The notes beneath the pieces were generated by a model. It made no database searches and had not been told where the DNA came from. It saw only the letters and a list, made by a program, of their open reading frames with translations. From QQUD01 sp039029915 (GTDB lineage Bacteria > Chloroflexota > Anaerolineae > Promineifilales > Promineifilaceae), in NCBI GenBank assembly GCA_039029915.1, contig JBCCFD010000450.1, positions 1-6,466 of the forward strand: a stretch of DNA of 6,466 nucleotides, read 5' to 3'. Numbering within the stretch: position 1 is the stretch's first letter; each line of letters begins with the position of its first letter. Of the stretch, positions 5,036 through 6,466 are shown piece after piece. Made by a program: the position numbers and the translations under genes.

Positions 5036-5614
5036 TTAGTTATTTTTATTGAATAAGGCCATCAATTGATATTCTGGATAATCAGTATTTTCATTTTCTT
5101 GGGCAAGTTGAGCGAGCTCTTCAATGAGGTTAACCAGTTTGGCATGCACGGCCGTTAACTGCGCCTCGCTCAGTTTAAACATCTTTTTTGAGAGAAACGG
5201 ATGTCGCGGTGGGTTTTGATCATCCCGATCGATGTTGAGTAGCGCATGGCGAAACTGCTGGGTCGTGTCATCAAGCATGGAAGAGAAAAGAGCATCTGCC
5301 GTTTCAACGGGAACGGCCGTATTAATCAACGGATTGACCACTTTAAAGTGAACGGCCGTGGCTTGGTAAATCTTCTCAACAATCCCACTTTCGATGTTGT
5401 ACCCTACCTCTTCAATGATATCGTGTTCAAGCAGAAGCTTGATATGGTAATACAGCTTTGAAGGAGCAATATCTAGCGCAACAGAGATCGCTTTCACGGT
5501 GGTTGGCTCATGCATCAGGCGCATAATTTCTAACCGTCTGGGGTCTGCATATACTTTGATCGCTTCCACATCGTGCAACCATTTTTCGGGTAACGGCCGT
5601 TTATTTGCTATCAT
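5036..5614 (-). CDS. Winged helix-turn-helix transcriptional regulator (ArsR-like)
   Basis: This 192-residue DNA-binding regulator has an N-terminal winged helix at about residues 15-90. DPRRLEIMRLM (24-34) is the ArsR-type first helix, TTVKAISVALDI (38-49) the second, APSKLYYHIKLLLEHDII (50-67) the recognition helix, and EEVGYNIESGIVEKIYQAT (68-86) the wing. The rest, to about 176, is helical and probably serves for dimerisation or ligand sensing. No Cys metal site of the classical ArsR type is present; the chain has no cysteine, so a small organic ligand is more likely than a metal. The start ATG has AGGA at 5627-5624 with a 9-nt gap. It lies upstream of the nucleotidyltransferase and just behind an array of ATTTGAA half-sites, which suggests autoregulation. 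The gene carries four ACGGCCGT sites, the densest in the window. Confidence 0.87.
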   Translation of the reverse strand: MIANKRPLPEKWLHDVEAIKVYADPRRLEIMRLMHEPTTVKAISVALDIAPSKLYYHIKLLLEHDIIEEVGYNIESGIVEKIYQATAVHFKVVNPLINTAVPVETADALFSSMLDDTTQQFRHALLNIDRDDQNPPRHPFLSKKMFKLSEAQLTAVHAKLVNLIEELAQLAQENENTDYPEYQLMALFNKNN

Positions 5615-5629
5615 TTAATTTTTTCCTAT

Positions 5630-5712
5630 CTATTTGAAATTATTCAAATAGGCTAGCAGAACAAAAGGGATAAGTCAAATTAATTTGAACGATTTAAATT
5701 TATTCAAACAGG
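5630..5712. promoter_or_regulatory. Operator-like array of ATTTGAA/TTCAAAT half-sites
   Basis: Site 1 is a perfect dyad, CTATTTGAA, 4 nt, TTCAAATAG (5630-5651). Site 3 (5690-5712) repeats the same 23-bp pattern at 19 of 23 positions, exactly 60 bp away. Between them TCAAATTAATTTGA (5675-5688) is a perfect 14-bp palindrome of the same half-sites in reversed arrangement. A weak promoter, TTGACT (5678-5673) with TAGCCT (5655-5650) on the minus strand, would fall inside the array. The most economical reading is binding by the adjacent winged-helix protein. Confidence 0.65.
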
Positions 5713-5740
5713 TCAAGCTTTAATTACTTCCACCAAATAT

Positions 5741-6466
5741 TTAACGACCAATCGTCTGTAATGCCGCCAAGCAGCGATCAACATCGTGCTCGTCATTGTA
5801 GAGATGTGTCGAAATGCGCACTCGCCCCACGCCTTGATAAGCCCCCCAAATAAGGACCTGATGTTCTTCCAACGCTTTTGTTAAACCGTTAATGTCCTGC
5901 GCCATAAAACAGACGTTGCCGGCTCGCTCTGCCGCTGGTTCGGGAGTCATTATCTCCCAACCCAATTCGTTAACCCCCTGCCAAACTTTGCCGCTCAAAT
6001 CCAGTGCATGTGCTTCAATCGACGCGCCTTCCAGCGCCAGCAAATAGTCGAGCGCATTATTTAAAATATACAGGCTGATGAAACTGGGGTTTCCAGCTAG
6101 GAACCGGTTGGCATCTTCGTGAATTGCAAAAGTGGTCGGGGTTTCCCAGCTAGGATGGAGCGTTGTGCTGTTCCAGCCCAGAAAGGGCGGCGTCAAGTCA
6201 GGCAGACGAGAACGATTCCAATCGAATACGGCCGTCCCATGAACGCCAAGCAGCCATTTATAACAGCTAGCTACCATGATATCCGCATAGCTGGCTTCAA
6301 CTGGTACAACACCAGCAGAGTGAGACGCATCAAGCAAAAAGAGCGCATTTGATGCCCGCACAATTTTTGATAAAGCTTTGTAGTCAATCCGCTGACCTGT
6401 AAACATACTCACGTGACTCATCGCCACCACGCGAGTCCGCTCATCGATCTGCGCCGCAATATCTTC
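5741..6466 (-). CDS. Class V aminotransferase-fold PLP enzyme (N-terminus beyond right edge)
   Basis: The visible 241 residues are the C-terminal part of a fold-type I PLP enzyme of the family that includes cysteine desulfurases, isopenicillin N epimerase and kynureninase. The frame is open to the window edge at 6466, so the GTG at 6430 is not the start. Motifs, counted from the first visible codon: SHVSMFTG (17-24), the PLP-contacting D46 and H49 in LLDASHSAG, and the Schiff-base lysine K70 in SCYKWLLG. The end, RVRISTHLYNDEHDVDRCLAAL, is the usual C-terminal signature. I do not see the cysteine-bearing loop of true desulfurases, so a desulfurase function is not supported. The winged-helix gene follows after 126 nt with no obvious terminator between. 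Confidence 0.87.
   Translation of the reverse strand, partial: EDIAAQIDERTRVVAMSHVSMFTGQRIDYKALSKIVRASNALFLLDASHSAGVVPVEASYADIMVASCYKWLLGVHGTAVFDWNRSRLPDLTPPFLGWNSTTLHPSWETPTTFAIHEDANRFLAGNPSFISLYILNNALDYLLALEGASIEAHALDLSGKVWQGVNELGWEIMTPEPAAERAGNVCFMAQDINGLTKALEEHQVLIWGAYQGVGRVRISTHLYNDEHDVDRCLAALQTIGR

Larger units (their letters stand above)
874..6235. repeat. Iterated palindrome ACGGCCGT (11 copies)
   Basis: Exact copies start at 874, 1424, 1905, 2255, 3231, 4233, 5148, 5313, 5352, 5593 and 6228; a one-base variant (ACGGCCGC) is at 1183. Of 12 occurrences of the core CGGCCG, 11 carry the flanking A and T, so the unit is the 8-mer and not just the core. Ten copies lie in genes: six read Thr-Ala-Val, two Gly-Arg and two Arg-Pro, covering all three phases. 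One copy is intergenic. The pattern recalls the highly iterated palindrome HIP1 of cyanobacteria. Confidence 0.9.

Noticed and set aside
5741..6430. GTG at 6430 as the start of the class V gene
   Set aside because: The frame stays open to the window edge with family-like sequence, and the PLP domain would be truncated, so the true start lies outside.
5741..6466. Naming the class V enzyme a cysteine desulfurase (sufS/iscS)
   Set aside because: The PLP-binding residues are general to the family and no catalytic cysteine loop is visible, so only the fold-level call is justified.

Overview
The window is bacterial and gene-dense. Every gene I can support lies on the minus strand, so the text below follows the minus strand from right to left. 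No gene is diagnostic of a lineage. The moderate base composition, the mix of protein families and one strongly iterated palindrome (ACGGCCGT) would suit an environmental bacterium, possibly of the Chloroflexota. That placement is a weak guess.

Right side (6466 to about 4106): the C-terminal part of a class V PLP-dependent aminotransferase-fold enzyme runs in from beyond the window. After a short AT-rich gap packed with ATTTGAA/TTCAAAT half-sites come a winged-helix (ArsR-like) regulator and, 63 nt later, a nucleotidyltransferase with an intact GS...SDxD-type active site. The regulator and transferase look like one transcription unit. The half-site array in front of the regulator looks like an autoregulatory operator.

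Middle (about 4105 to 3083): mostly non-coding DNA around one unrecognised 68-residue gene at 3538-3744. It is unusually rich in inverted repeats. Two 53-54 nt hairpins (3158-3211 and 3483-3535) are diverged copies of one element and show compensatory base changes. Each of the two downstream genes has a candidate promoter followed by a leader with two dyads in a row.

Left side (3082 to 1): a class IV aminotransferase, a CDP-glucose 4,6-dehydratase (rfbG) and an MscS-type mechanosensitive channel follow one another with gaps of 23 and 63 nt, probably as one operon. The channel gene runs off the left edge. The usual partners of RfbG in dideoxysugar synthesis (RfbF, RfbH) are not in the window.

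The strongest genome-scale signal is the perfect 8-bp palindrome ACGGCCGT. It occurs 11 times in 6.5 kb, in all three coding phases and once between genes, where about 0.1 occurrence would be expected by chance.
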